64,000 bases of DNA from Mermis nigrescens (GCA_036768485.1 JAVLUZ010000151.1:3853330-3917329); one strand, 5' to 3'. Positions 11,601 through 22,528 are shown, numbered from the stretch's first letter. Program-made: numbers and translations. Notes: generated by a model from the letters alone, not told the origin.

Positions 11601-11999
11601 TATCCCAGCTTTTCCAAAAACAGTCAAAAATTTGCCCTTCACGCGCGGAATAGCCTTTTTGCAGTGTTTTGCGTTGTCTACTCTTATTTAATCCATTTCG
11701 AGCAACATCTTTTTGAACAATTTAAAAAATTTCGACAATTTTGCACGAAAAAATCAATAGAGTTCTTTTATTTTAGCGAAAATCTGGCGCAAAGCGCCAG
11801 AAAATTTGTAAAATTGTTGCGAAAGAACCTTTAGAAGCCTGAATTACTCTTCGATCATCTGTCTTTATAGCATTTCACTTAGAATGTCGAAAATTATGTA
11901 AAGTTATGCTTTTGAAATAGAAGAAAAATATGCTGAAAATGTTGTTTCTGCTCTTGAAATCGTCTAAAACCTATTCCCTAAGCGAAAATATGGCTTCCG

Positions 12000-12760
12000 G
12001 ACCGCCAAGAAAGTAAATAAATGTTAACTAGCAAAGGAAAATGCTCCGAGGAATCAAAAAAGACGAATGTACCTACTGGGATTTTGGATTATTATGGATG
12101 CAAAAGGAGGAGCTAGAAAAAAGCTACTTTATGCCTAAAGTCGCAAAAATCTCTTAAAAATTGGACTTTCTCTAAGCAACGCAAAAAACGAAGTATATCC
12201 TGCGGCCTATGGAAAAATGTAACCTTTGAATAATTTTTAATGCTTCACATAAGAGAGTATAAACGCTTTTGTGAATTGCTTGCAAGTTGCAACGCTGACT
12301 TGCTTTGCATCGTAAGTGATAGAAAACTAACTGCAATTGTATTTAGAGGAGTCTTGTTTTGTTGCCATGAGCGTTATATATCAAGCAAAACTGGCGTCAA
12401 TTAGTTAGTGCACAGAATTGTTGCGGGCATGCAAGTGCACCTACATAAGTAAAAAGTCGCTCCTAGTTTACTCCATCAACTTCCCCATAGGTACTGCACA
12501 GCTAACTTACTGCTTTTTCAATCATTTTTTGGTTCAATAATTATTTTAATCTGCGGGCCGCCGAATATAATTCGAGTTTTTAGCGTTGCTTAAAGAAAGT
12601 CTGATTTTGAGAGATTTTTGCGACTTTAGGCAAGGCATATATATAGGTAGCTTTTCCTAGTCCCCTCCTTTTACATCCTTAATAATCCGTAATCCCAAGT
12701 ATATTCGTCCTTTTTGTTTATCAGGAGCATTTTTCTTTGCTAGTACGTTTAATTAGCACG
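12000..12760. mobile_element. Foldback-like element with ~205-bp imperfect inverted repeats
   Basis: The left arm at about 12000-12210 and the right arm at about 12553-12760 are reverse complements with scattered changes. Shared blocks include AGAGATTTTTGCGACTTTAG and GCATTTTYCTTTGCTAGT. The spacer is about 340 bp and I see no coding capacity. Target duplications are not clear. Confidence 0.65.
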
Positions 12761-12949
12761 ATTTGAGTGAATCGGTCAGTAATCACATACGGTACCATGC
12801 CATAATAATGACAGTAGTCCAAGAACGCGGTAAAAAATATTGTTCTAAACATCAGTATTATCTTTTTTAAACAAGACAACCTTACCTTATATAAACCAAT
12901 TAGATGTTTCCAGCGTAAACTTCACGGAACTAGTGGGTATAAAGAACAT

Positions 12950-13640
12950 TTATACACTCAGATTCTTAATCCTGACTTTACATGGAACATTTTTTAAAAA
13001 ATTTAGCTTCTGCAACACTCTGCAACTAAAGTTAATTTTCAGTGTAAAGATTACGCAACTGATAAATGTAAAAAAACATGCAGTTAGGTTCGTAATCCTG
13101 ACCTTAAGGAATATATTTCGAACAAAATTCACGTTTTGCAACGCTCTGGAAGTAAAATAACTTTGTAGTGTAAACTTTACATATTAACAATAAATGAATA
13201 GTGCGAACTTTACACAAATACTGGAAGTATAGAACAAATAATAGATTCGTAATTCTGAAGTTACATACAATATTTTGAAAAAATTAAGCTTCCGCAGAGC
13301 TCTAGAACTGAAGTTGATTTAGTGTAAACTTTACACAACTACTGTGTGTAAAGAAATTTAATAGTCAGATTTGTAATCCTAACATTATGTTAACATTTTG
13401 AAAAAGATGCCATGTTTTACTAATGTTCTCGATGCAAAATGAATTTTTAGTGTAAACTTTGCACTTCTACAATAAATCAATAGTGTGAACTTTAAACAAG
13501 TAATGCTTGCAGAGAAAACTAACAGTCAGATTCATAATTCTGACGTTACAGATAACATTTTGAAAAAGTTATGTTTTGCAACGGCTGTGGATATGAAATT
13601 AATTTTTAAAGTAAACCTTACTCTTTAAGAATCACTCAAT
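12950..13640. repeat. Degenerate tandem satellite, ~285-bp dimer period
   Basis: The phrase CAGATTYRTAATYCTGAC recurs at about 12958, 13086, 13243, 13366 and 13529. The spacings alternate between about 125 and about 160, a two-unit higher-order period. Most units include a near-perfect palindrome, GTGTAAACTTTACAC. Similar GTGTAAAG motifs occur at 16200-17200 and 47000-47830. Confidence 0.65.
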
Positions 13641-14086
13641 CTGTGGCGTAATTAACGCGCTCACGTGCACGCATGATCCTCAATGTTTATGTAATGAATT
13701 AATATTTATGTTAGTGGTCAGAGGTTTAATTTACTGTATTGAAGCGAGATAATTATTATGTTAGAACAAGAATGGGCTCGGGCAGGCACCTGAAATATAA
13801 CACACAAGAGGGATACGCAACGATGCACTGAGTAGTGAGCAAAACGTGGTCAACTGCTAAAATATAATCGAAACACACGACTTTATGTTAAACTTTAGGC
13901 CAAAGGGATGCGCATAATTCAGGATAGTTTTCAAATGTATTGTGATGCGATTTAAGTTAGCGCGTAGGATTATTCATGCTTTGATCATAAGCTTAAGCGA
14001 CATTTCGGGATGATAGAATTCGTGATAGAAATAAAGCGTGATTAATTTACGTAAGGGAATTCCATCATAATCACACATAGTATTAG

Positions 14087-14245
14087 CTTACTTCGTATTA
14101 GGACCTTACTACGGAGTAACTAATACGCCCTTTTACTCCTTAGTAGCTCTACTCCTTAGTAGCTCTACTCCATATTCAGGAGAGCGTATTAGTGGAGTAT
14201 TAGTTCCTACGAAGTACGATCCACTAATACGGTAATAGCAGATAA
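14087..14245. repeat. TACTTCGTATTAG-rich repeat block
   Basis: Contains TTACTTCGTATTAG, the complementary CTAATACG, and two copies of CTCCTTAGTAGCTCTA. A related block at 15795-15975 brackets the Harbinger-derived sequences between them. The pair could be remnants of that element's ends, which is inference. Confidence 0.45.
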
Positions 14246-14641
14246 AACGGTGAAGAATTTTGCGCGTTAACATATATACGTAGGTTCGAACTCTGTATGA
14301 CTGAAAATTTAGGATACATTACCTTATATTTTGAGAATTTCATATTACAACTAATTCACATTTATTTGTGTATTTTTATCTACTTTTTGCTATGCAAGCT
14401 AGTGACATCGATTTCGAGTGTACTCAGTGTTTCTTTGTACAAGGTCCCTTTGTACATGTACGAAAATGGTCCCCAAAATTTTTGTATATTTACTTACGTT
14501 TCAAAAAAATAAAACTGTCAAGAGTTTTACTGAAAATTACCGAAATCGTGTGTGCAATGAGATTAAATGTTAATTATTTACTTTAACAAAAAATTGAAAT
14601 GAAATTTGATCAACCAGATTTTCCTGTGAACAATGCATAAT

Positions 14642-14894
14642 CACACATAGGCGTGGGAGGACGGGGAGAAGGGGGCTTGGGGGTATGCATGCACCCCTCC
14701 CCTAGAAGTTCGAATACCCCAGAATTCAATTTATAAAATTTTTTGCTTTTCCCGCGATTTTTTGATGCCAATGGATAATTCTCAATGAGAAACGTCGAAA
14801 AAATGTGTTTTTTCGACATACCGCCATTTTTACGACCATTTTTGACCTTTGAAAAATTATGCACCCCCCAGAATTCTGGTGCTGCCCACTTATG
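14642..14894 (+). mobile_element. Family A hAT-like MITE, 253 bp
   Basis: CACACATAGGCGTGGG to GCTGCCCACTTATG, flanked by TGCATAAT and TGCATAAC (7 of 8). Confidence 0.85.
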
Positions 14895-15069
14895 TGCATA
14901 ACTCATCTTTTTTCGCAATGAGGTAAAAAAGTGCCTACAACCTAATTAATGTAGAATACCTGCAGCATAATCTAAATTTTATTCATCGTAAATATACAAC
15001 GCACTCATAAATAGATACTGGTTTCTTCGTCATAAAATAGGACAATTTGCGTTTAGTAATTTATTTTAC

Positions 15070-15357
15070 GTGTTAGACGTAGGTGAGCCAGAGGTCGGAA
15101 GTCAATCAAATACTTTTGATACAAAGACACCAGGAAGAGCTCGGTTAGCAGCAATCCAATCAACTTCTAATACTACAAGTTCACAAGGAAGCACTGCAAG
15201 AGTTGAATTGCTGGCATTGCAAAGAGATATTATGAAAGAGGAGCACGAGGCTAAAATGGCATCATACTACAAGACAAAAAATGAAGTAGCAGAAGCAAAG
15301 AAATTTTATTATCAGACAAAAATACGGAAATTGAACCATGCTCTCGATTCAGATTGA
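15070..15357 (+). pseudogene. 3' exon of Harbinger-associated Myb/zeste-like protein
   Basis: The open frame ends in a charged coiled-coil tail (RVELLALQRDIMKEEHEAKM, then YYQTKIRKLNHALDSD, stop). This style is common at the end of Myb/SANT-like or zeste-like DNA-binding proteins that accompany PIF/Harbinger transposases. There is no good ATG. A possible acceptor TTTTACGTGTTAG lies at its start, so this is probably the last exon of a gene whose DNA-binding exon is absent here. The transposase-like fragment on the other strand 120 bp downstream supports a Harbinger origin. The family assignment is from recall of the pattern only. Confidence 0.5.
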
Positions 15358-15474
15358 AGATTTTCTATTTCGCCTCGTTTTCGTAATATTATCAGATTTA
15401 AATGGATTACATGAATGTTTTCAAAAATTAAAGTTCCGTTTTGGTCTAAGAAAATGAAATTACTTGCATATATG

Positions 15475-15690
15475 GAGGCACCGAATTATGTCGCAAAGTT
15501 GGGTTTTTAGTTGTTCTTCCAGTAAGCCAATCAATTCTTGAGCAGTAGCCTTCAGTCTATATCGAAGTCTAAATGCTTCGTCATCGTATAGGAAGAAAGG
15601 ATTCAAAAATCCTTCATTTGTCGACCAATTTTAGGTATATTCAGATCACGTTCGTCATTTAAATTATCAATTACGTCAAAAAATGATAGC
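15475..15690 (-). pseudogene. Harbinger-type transposase N-terminal remnant
   Basis: Read from 15690 down, one frame gives DLLSFFDVIDNLNDERDL. After a frameshift it continues as NPFFLYDDEAFRLRYRLKAT, then ELIGLLEEQL. The sequence (Y-D-D-E/D-x-F-R-x-R-Y-R-L, then E-L-I-x-L-L-E) is the start of PIF/Harbinger DDE transposases. The catalytic part is missing and the frame is broken. It converges with the Myb-like exon at 15070-15357. Confidence 0.6.
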
Positions 15691-15794
15691 AGATCCATTT
15701 GTTTATGAACAAACGAGAAAAAACGCAAGGTTTCGATCGCCTATGTTCCCTTCTAATCCTCCTATTTGCAGGTTTAAAAAATGGTAGTAAATAC

Positions 15795-15975
15795 GGTCAA
15801 CTGTTACTTCGTATTAGCCTAATACGCTTTCATGAATACGGAGTAACGCTTACTCCGGAGTAGACTAATACGCCTTTAGGAATACGGAGTAGGATTTTAC
15901 TCCGTAGTAACGCTAATACTTGGTCACCCTAATACGGTATTAGCGCTAATACGCTTTCATGAATACGGGCCTAAG
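15795..15975. repeat. CTAATACGCTTTCATGAATACGG repeat block
   Basis: TAATACGCTTTCATGAATAC occurs twice (about 15828 and 15947), with several TACTCCGxAGTA palindromic pieces between. It ends at GAATACGGGCC. It is the partner of the block at 14087-14245. Confidence 0.5.
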
Positions 15976-16297
15976 AACACTTTTTACTAAGTCCAAGATA
16001 AGAATTCGTTGGGATGACGCACGTTTTATCGGAGAATTAAAGCGAGAATGTATAGCATTGAAAAACTATTAAAGAAATAAAGTTAGCTTCTTTACATTTA
16101 GTACATTTTTTGTAATTATTATCGTGTCCCTAGCCATATCGGAAGAAGTTGACAGACAAAAACCTAAAAAAACGTTTTTTTTCATCCTAATATTGGAAAT
16201 AACACCCCAAAAATAAGTCAGCATTGAGTGTAAAGAAGCGCGACCAAGTGCGATGTGTAAACATCCATATGTACCTTATTTTTAAAATAGTTCGCAC

Positions 16298-16526
16298 CAT
16301 AGGTGGGCAGCACCAAAATTCCGGGGGTGCAAGGTCAAAAAATGGTCTTAAAAATGGTGGTATGGCAAAACAACACCGTTTTTCAACGTTTCTCATCAGC
16401 ACTATCCATTGACATCAAAAAATTGCGAAAAAAACATAAAAATTTCAAAAAATTGAATTCTGGGGGTATTCGGTCTTCTGTGGTGCATACCCTCCAACCA
16501 ACCACCTCCCCCCACGCCCACGTTTG
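16298..16526 (-). mobile_element. Family A hAT-like MITE
   Basis: CATAGGTGGGCAGCACC to CACGCCCACGTTTG. The flanks GTTCGCAC and GTTCTCCC match partly. The core includes CACTATCCATTGACATC. Confidence 0.75.
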
Positions 16527-17343
16527 GTTCTCCCCATTCAATTCATAAGCGGAGTAGTTGACAGCCAAAAATAGACAAAAACGTGATTTTTACCTCAGTG
16601 TTTTAACTTTACACCATTAGAAATAACTCTGTATTGAGATTAAGTAAATGCGTCCAAGTGCGATGTGTAAGCCTTTAGACGTACTATATTTTTACAATAC
16701 TTTGCACTTTCTGATTCATATCCGGCGCGGTTAACAAACAGAAAGAAGGTGAAAACGTGTTTTATTGCGTTCACCTCCAGAGTGTAAACTTCAAACCGCC
16801 AGAACTAACTCAGTGTTGATCGTAAACAAACGCGGTTGACTTCATCGTGTAGTCTTTTAACCCTAGTACATTTCCATGTATGGTTTTTGGGGAACTCTCA
16901 TAAGAAAAATTTGGCAGACAAGTCGAAAACTCGACCAAAATGTGTCTGTTTACACTCAGATTTTCGTACTCTTTACACTCCCACTCGTGAACTGATGCAA
17001 AATTCAGAAAACAAGAAACGTATATTTAAGGAATACAGTTCCCTACAATTCTTTACTATTAAATTCTATGAGGCATCCATGCTTAGTTGTGTACCAGATG
17101 GGCAAGAAAAATGTCAAATGTTTGCATATCTTATAACGTTAGCCGAAACTTTACACCTTCTTTACACAGCTGGTATTGAGTGTAGATAAAAACAAAAACG
17201 GGTGAATAATCTTTATTTATTATCTATTGATTAAAAAAACCGCACATCCCAGATGTGTCCCGTTATAGCTCTGTAGGGGGTAGACATATGAATGTTGAAA
17301 GGTACCCAAGTAAATTAAAGGTACACGCCAACGCGCTACCTAT
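16527..17343. other. Gene-free stretch with scattered GTGTAAA motifs
   Basis: Several TTTACAC/GTGTAAA words (for example 16612, 16781, 16957, 17151) suggest decayed satellite related to 12950-13640. The long frame at 16836-17189 has no recognisable domain and starts without a convincing context. I see no supported gene. Confidence 0.4.
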
Positions 17344-18178
17344 TGTAGCAGGAGTGCTACTACACGGCTTCAAATGCCTACTTTGAAGTTTAACCCGTGA
17401 CGTTGATGTTTCACTGTTTCTCAATGTTATTCAATACTTTGCGCGGTTGTGAGCAAAGAGCCCGAGTAGTCGGTTAGTACTACACACGCGTGTTAGAGCG
17501 GAAGATCCGGGAAACCGGTGCGGGCAAAATTTTGCTCACTGAGTAACGTGGTTGGCCGGTTGCCACGTTGCAATTGGAGGTCGCTGAGCTTGACGAACTC
17601 AGGTTGTCTGCGCGGTTCTCCTCTTAGGTAAGGCGGAGGAATGTAGCGGGGGAGCTACGGATCAGTGGAAATTGTCTACTTCGGTGTTAAACCCGTGGGG
17701 TTGATGTTGTTGTGAGACTCTATTCTGAATGAATATATTGCGCAGAAGTGAGCAAGAGCCCGAGTAGTCGGTTAGTACTACACACACGCGAATCAGAGCG
17801 GAAGATCCGGGAAACCGGTGCGGGTAAAATTCTGCTCACGTAACGGTGGGAGGCGGCACACCCCCGTTACATATTGGAGGTCCCAGAGTTCGTTCTCTGG
17901 AGTTGTCTGCGCTTACGCCTTCTCCTAGAGGAGAGAGGTGTAGCAGGAGTGCTGCCTACACGGCTCGGCGGAAATGCCTACTTTGAAGTTTAACCCGTGA
18001 CGTTGATGTTTCTAGCTGTTTCTCAATATTATTCAATACTTTGCGCGGATTTGTGAGCAAGAGCCCGAGTAGTCGATTAGTACTACACACGCGAATCAGA
18101 GCGGAAGATCCGGGAAGCCGGTGCGGGTAAAATTTTGCTCACGTAACGAGTGGGAGGCAGCGCCCCCGATTACACTAT
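17344..18178. repeat. GC-rich 297-bp tandem repeat with RNA-like structured core, ~2.8 copies
   Basis: Units start at about 17344, 17642 and 17939 (TGTAGCxGGxG...), with periods of 298 and 297. Each has a 90-92 nt core (17449-17539, 17748-17839, 18053-18142). The core is closed by GTGAGCA..TGCTCAC and contains CCCG..GCGGG, a GTAGT..ACTAC hairpin and a CCGG-GAAA-CCGG hairpin. Outside the core, two further hairpins keep pairing while the sequence changes: GTAACGTGG/CCACGTTGC in unit 1 against GTAACGG/CCGTTAC in unit 2, and CTGAG/CTCAG against CCAGAG/CTCTGG. The region is far richer in GC than its surroundings. No open frame spans it. I do not recognise the family. Confidence 0.7.
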
Positions 18179-18261
18179 GATAGGTATTATGTGACGCAGA
18201 GCGCCGGAAAAATTCGAGAAATTCTGATCGCTGAAAAGTCATTGCAAATAACATATACTTT

Positions 18262-18333
18262 CCTTATTTTGCCAATTAGGTTTGGTCAATGGGGGGCTGC
18301 CGCCCCGCTCCTTAAATCCGCCCATGAGCAGTA
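18262..18333. repeat. Family F hAT MITE end fragment
   Basis: TTTGGTCAATGGGGGGCTGC followed by TTAAATCCGCCCATG matches the right end of the element at 48582-48765. Confidence 0.6.
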
Positions 18334-19347
18334 CAACTCCTATTAAAAATACATGTGATTTTACGAAAAAATCTTGGTTTTTTTCATTCAATTTGGATCC
18401 GAATTTTCCTCTGATTTCCCATTTTGCCTTTCGACATGCGTCTTGGACCTAAACTATGTGAAACATTGCAACAGCAAGAGAAAACTCAAGGTCGCAATGT
18501 GATCGGTATGCCAAATTTCATCGAATTCCGACACTTTTGCCTATATGTACGAGTAACAAAATTCTCTAAAAATTTCTAAGAGGACAAAAATCAAAAAACA
18601 ATTACGTAGTGCGAGGCCTGAAAAATCAATATCTAGCTTTGAGCCAAAAAATTCGCTATCAAATTAGAAAAGCATATTTTATCGAGTTTTTGAGATTGAA
18701 TAGCCGTTAGAATTTGGTGGGGGTCGGCAAGCAGTCTTTTGGGGAATCAGAACCTCACAAGCCCTCAACAAGAATGCGACTCATCCCCAAATCAGTCTGA
18801 CCTCTCGTCAGACCGGTCATGTCTTACCCTGGTAAGAGTCCGATGCGCTATAGACATCAGTAGCTTCATACCTTGCTGCCAAGTGGAACAGCGAAACACA
18901 ATATCGGATTATTTCTCAATAAAGGCAACTTTTTTCTATGTTCTATTTTTCTACTGAATAATTTGCATAAGTAGCACTAAAGCATCACATTTCAGCTGTA
19001 AAAGTTCTTGGTCACAAACCAATGAATGTCCGCCACGTGGCATTCAGAGTGTTCAAAATTAAATGCGAATGGTATCAGATCAAGCTATTTTATCATTTTA
19101 TTTTTCCATCCTAACTGTGTATAATTGTATGTAGCGTAGGTACTCATCTACCAACATACGCATATATGTTTATGCAGTTTTTTCTTTTTCCTTCTTAAAG
19201 ATCAATTACAGGAATCAAAATAATTATTACGAGTAAGGAGCAAGCAGGTGCGCAAAACTACAAATTAATCAATTTCCTTAAGCTTTTATTGTCAACTCCA
19301 TCTGCGTGGTCCTCTCAAAGCTATCCTTACTGAACATTTAGAGGTCA
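18334..19347. other. Stretch with no supported feature
   Basis: Mixed AT-rich sequence. A 72-codon frame at 18739-18957 has no recognisable motif and lies in no repeat that I can define. Confidence 0.4.
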
Positions 19348-19731
19348 TTAGCAAATAGGGAATAGTGAGATAATACGCTGGTACAGTGCGTGCCGGACAT
19401 CGGTCATCCTTCCGTTGTGGACGCGTACCCATGTGAACAATAGAATACTACCCAAAATCAGGATCTCCATGAAGAGAGCAATTGAGACACTAATGGCCCT
19501 GCAATATGATATGCTACGCAGTCTATATATTTCTGGATTGCAGTCAATATATTTCTGGATTTCCACCTGAAAGGTTAGAGAACGGAACTGCACGTGGTCA
19601 TTTATCTGTACTTGTGTTTTCAAGTGACACGTCAGGAAATCGAGAAACAAGTAAAAGGAAATAATAGTAAGCTTAATCACATGAAAAATTTGTGTCAAAA
19701 ATGAACCCAGTAGGCGGATTAGTGAAAACAA
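19348..19731 (-). CDS. Candidate C-terminal exons of a membrane protein
   Basis: The last exon is well marked. A strong acceptor (CTCTAACCTTTCAG) precedes 19566, and the frame runs to TAA at 19350-19348, giving 72 residues. These include EIQKYIDCNPEIYRLRSIS and one membrane segment, ISVSIALFMEILILGSILLF, followed by a basic tail. Upstream in the same frame a second hydrophobic stretch (HVIKLTIISFYLFLDFLTC) ends at a possible donor, CAA|GTACAG. That would make a 65-nt phase-0 intron. A Glu inside the final membrane helix is reminiscent of tetraspanins, but I cannot assign the family and no earlier exon is convincing. Confidence 0.35.
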   Translation of the reverse strand: MFSLIRLLGSFLTQIFHVIKLTIISFYLFLDFLTCHLKTQVQINDHVQFRSLTFQVEIQKYIDCNPEIYRLRSISYCRAISVSIALFMEILILGSILLFTWVRVHNGRMTDVRHALYQRIISLFPIC

Positions 19732-19766
19732 TCCAAGAAGATTTATTGAAATTGCGGCTCGTCATG

Positions 19767-20982
19767 CTCCTTTGTCGTGGTCGCACGAAATCTACCGGTT
19801 TACGGTCTAGATATCTGCATACGCTACATAAATGTAGCTGCATATGAAATCACTAATGTATTCACTTCATCAGTTGATGCAATCCTTTTATTCATGTTTC
19901 AGTCTTTGTCTTGTTTTTAGGCTTTCAATCTCAATATTTTCTTCAAATGTTGCCGCTTTCTACTTCCTTCTTCCACATTTATACGTGTTTCGTTTATAGT
20001 CATTTTGAATTATTACAATAGAACAATTCGCATGATTGGTGATCAAAAATCGCTCTGTTGATTGGTATAACTCGCGTTAGCATATGAGACTTGACTCGCC
20101 CTTTCAGGAGTGAAAAATAAAAGTTTTTCTGGTAAAAACAATGCAGCATTAAGAAAAATGAACAGAAATCCAATACTTTTTCTCTAATAGAGCTTGAACC
20201 AGCCAGGCATTTGTGTACGCTCTTTCAACGATAACATTTGTAGTTTAACCCATCAGTTTTTAGACTATCTTAACTCCGTAATCCTCTCTGTCTGTCTCTC
20301 AGACCGGCCATTTTGTTACGATGTAGTCCGGGAAAGGGCCAAAACATTCAGAAATACATGGTAACAAAATTTATCTATATTAAACAATGTGTTTCTCAAC
20401 TCATCCGTAGCGGTCAGACAAAAATATCTCGGTCGCGACGATAAATTTTCTTCTCTGGATTTTTCTCCTCAAAGCAGAAATGATCAATTTTTCACGAAAA
20501 ATGAATATCTGTAAGAGGCAATTTATTAAACGAGTAGATTGTGTCATTATCCTCAGCTGTTCTTGTGACAAAAGATCACATTTTATTAAGAGAAAAAAGT
20601 TGAAGATAATTGTTCGCCTGATTATTTGCTTTTACTTTTATTCGAAGCACGTAATTTTTATAAATATAATTCATAAGATAATTTTTATAAATTTTGATGA
20701 TTCTAAGTTTATTCTTACCAAAGGTTATTTTTTTACTAAATTCTCAACATCAAAACTGGAATGTGGACAATGTATGCATGTTATATTCTTTGCGACGAGA
20801 GGCTAGTATATTTTGGCTTCTTTTCTTGAATATTATGGACGTGAACGAGTATTTCCCACAGGTATGCGACTAGTCTACTTTTGCTGACTTGCAACAAGTC
20901 ACACATGCAGAGTAAAACGCCATCGACGAATACAGGAAATATATAGGTTTAGAACACATTTAATTGAGTTATTACATATCAA
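19767..20982. other. AT-rich stretch before the assembly gap, nothing supported
   Basis: The frame at 20480-20806 is Lys/Ile/Phe-rich and looks like translated AT-rich DNA. No repeat or RNA was recognised. Confidence 0.4.
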
Positions 20983-21082
20983 NNNNNNNNNNNNNNNNNN
21001 NNNNNNNNNNNNNNNNNNNNNNNNNNNNNNNNNNNNNNNNNNNNNNNNNNNNNNNNNNNNNNNNNNNNNNNNNNNNNNNNNN
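20983..21082. other. Assembly gap (100 N)
   Basis: Exactly 100 N, the conventional size for a gap of unknown length. It lies directly upstream of the first recognisable Polinton gene, so part of that element may be missing here. Confidence 0.99.
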
Positions 21083-21094
21083 TCATTGTTTATA

Positions 21095-21440
21095 ATGTCG
21101 CGTTGTCTGCATAATCATATTGACAAATTGCGTGTATTAGCTAGATGTAGTCGTAGTCTGCAAAAAGCTTATTTGAATAAAGCCAATAAAGATTTAATTT
21201 ACTGTATTTCTGACACCTGTTTAACATATTGTGGGGTAACGTACCACTGACACCCGCTCAAAACAAAGCACTGAGACATTATAAAAACAACATTTGCTAC
21301 TTGGGGACAAAAACGGGCTTTAGTTTGACAAAAAAGCATAACATTATACAAAACGGGGATTTTTACCATTATTGTTAGGGCCTTTACTTAGCATAGCAGC
21401 TAGCCTACTTATGGACGTTATTAACAAGAAATGTAATTTA
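21095..21440 (+). pseudogene. Small cysteine/lysine-rich Polinton protein, frameshifted
   Basis: Starts at the ATG at 21095 (MSRCLHNHIDKLRVLARCSR). A shift near 21235 leads to GNVPLTPAQNKALRHYK, and a second near 21360 leads to FLPLLLGPLLSIAASLL and a Lys-rich end. This order (Cys-containing helical N-terminus, NVPL, Lys-rich middle, then a G/L-rich hydrophobic tail ending in basic residues) is a recurrent small protein in animal Polintons. It is thought to be a core or membrane-active virion component, but its function is not established. The two shifts make it a pseudogene. It begins only 13 bp after the assembly gap. Confidence 0.6.
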
Positions 21441-21442
21441 CA

Positions 21443-22012
21443 AATAAAGTGGTTTTGGTACCTCAAGACATTGTGTTACAACAAGCAAATGACAAAAAAT
21501 TGCCATTACAGAAACAAATTGACGAATTTAAAAGCGAGCTTGAAAAAATTCTACAAAGTACCGAAACCCCCAAACGTCAATTCCAATTATACTCTCAGCT
21601 ATTTAGCTGATACTTAAATTTAGAATCGGAAAAACAACAACCGCTACTTGTTAAACTAGAGGAAACTAGAGAAAAACCACAATGGTACGAAACAGTTTTG
21701 GATAATCTTCCAAAAAGCAAACAAAAACAGGCACAATTGCTAGTTTCACATATTCAAAACAGCCAACAAATTGATATTGATGCCAATAGTGGCGAAATTA
21801 CAGTAAACGGCAAAAACATACCAGGTTCTAATGTTGTTGACTTGATTAACAATTTTAGCAGAGAACGCGTGCACGCGCAACCCCCAATTGGGGCAGCAGA
21901 GCTTCCCCAGGCGTTATCCGTAGACAGAGTTCCTAAATGCTACATTGGAAATCCTAAAAGGCAAAAAATGTTGAAAGTATATAACCGTAAAATCACATCA
22001 TCCCCTACATAA
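21443..22012 (+). pseudogene. Polinton-associated protein (IPGSNVVDLINN family), one nonsense codon
   Basis: The frame begins around VVLVPQDIVLQQAND without a surviving ATG, is stopped by TGA at 21608-21610, then continues to TAA at 22010-22012. Its C-terminal half carries IDANSGEITVNGKNIPGSNV followed by VDLINN. I recall this signature from uncharacterised proteins encoded next to capsid genes in many animal Polintons. N-terminal Lys/Glu-rich helices precede it. Function unknown; the gene position suggests a virion or genome-packaging role. The next gene starts at the following base (22013). Confidence 0.6.
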
Positions 22013-22528
22013 ATGGAACATGAGGCAACTACAATCGGTTCTGTGCCCAAACGCAAATGCAGCAATGCTGACAATTCATCGGAACTAGTACCAGCGACAA
22101 AAAGACACTTAACAGAACCAGCGAGTTGTAAGTGCAAACTTGAATCCACGGCAGTACTAAAACCTAAAAAATTAAAACTCGAACCGGCGTCCAACAAGCA
22201 TAAACTCCAGTTTGTGCAACTCCCTGCGGCCAAAAGATTGAAAATTTCACCAACGAGCTTTAAACGTAAGCTCAACTTAGCATTACACGCGGAGCACAAA
22301 AGATTGAAGCTTCCACCAGTGAGCCTAAAATGCAAGCTCAGCTCAGTCAAAATGCCTGCTGCTAAAAGACTCAAACTCACGACGAACCTCAAGCAGAAAC
22401 TTGCATTTGCAGCACTACCAAAATCTAAAAGACTCAAGCTCATGACAACAAAAAAGCAACAACTCGAATCACCCAAATTCCTACTGCCCAAACAATTAAA
22501 ATATTTATCCTTATACGGGAATGCCTGA
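22013..22528 (+). CDS. Lys-rich repeat protein, 171 aa, intact
   Basis: An intact frame from ATG at 22013 to TGA at 22526-22528. It is built of five to six degenerate repeats of about 21-23 residues, each with a basic KRLKL-like box (AAKRLKI, EHKRLKL, AAKRLKL, KSKRLKL) alternating with a second box, SxKxKL. The pI must be very high and Asp/Glu are scarce. It directly follows the preceding gene and overlaps the integrase ATG by eight bases (22521-22528). A DNA-condensing core protein would fit the composition and context, but there is no homology that I can name. It stayed open while its neighbours broke, perhaps because repeats of AAA/CTC-type codons rarely mutate to stops, so being intact is weak evidence of function. 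Confidence 0.65.
   Translation: MEHEATTIGSVPKRKCSNADNSSELVPATKRHLTEPASCKCKLESTAVLKPKKLKLEPASNKHKLQFVQLPAAKRLKISPTSFKRKLNLALHAEHKRLKLPPVSLKCKLSSVKMPAAKRLKLTTNLKQKLAFAALPKSKRLKLMTTKKQQLESPKFLLPKQLKYLSLYGNA

Noticed and set aside
14278..14300. tRNA gene suggested by a B-box-like GGTTCGAACTC
   Set aside because: No matching A box, acceptor stem or cloverleaf can be drawn upstream.
16836..17189. 117-codon open frame
   Set aside because: It overlaps GTGTAAA satellite-like text, has no recognisable domain and no plausible start.
17449..18142. 5S rRNA or hammerhead ribozyme
   Set aside because: CGGTTAGTACT resembles a 5S rRNA segment, but the other conserved 5S parts are absent. No CUGAUGA plus GAAA arrangement of a hammerhead is present.
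20480..20806. 108-codon open frame before the assembly gap
   Set aside because: Lys/Ile/Phe-rich composition typical of translated AT-rich sequence, with no splice context or motif.
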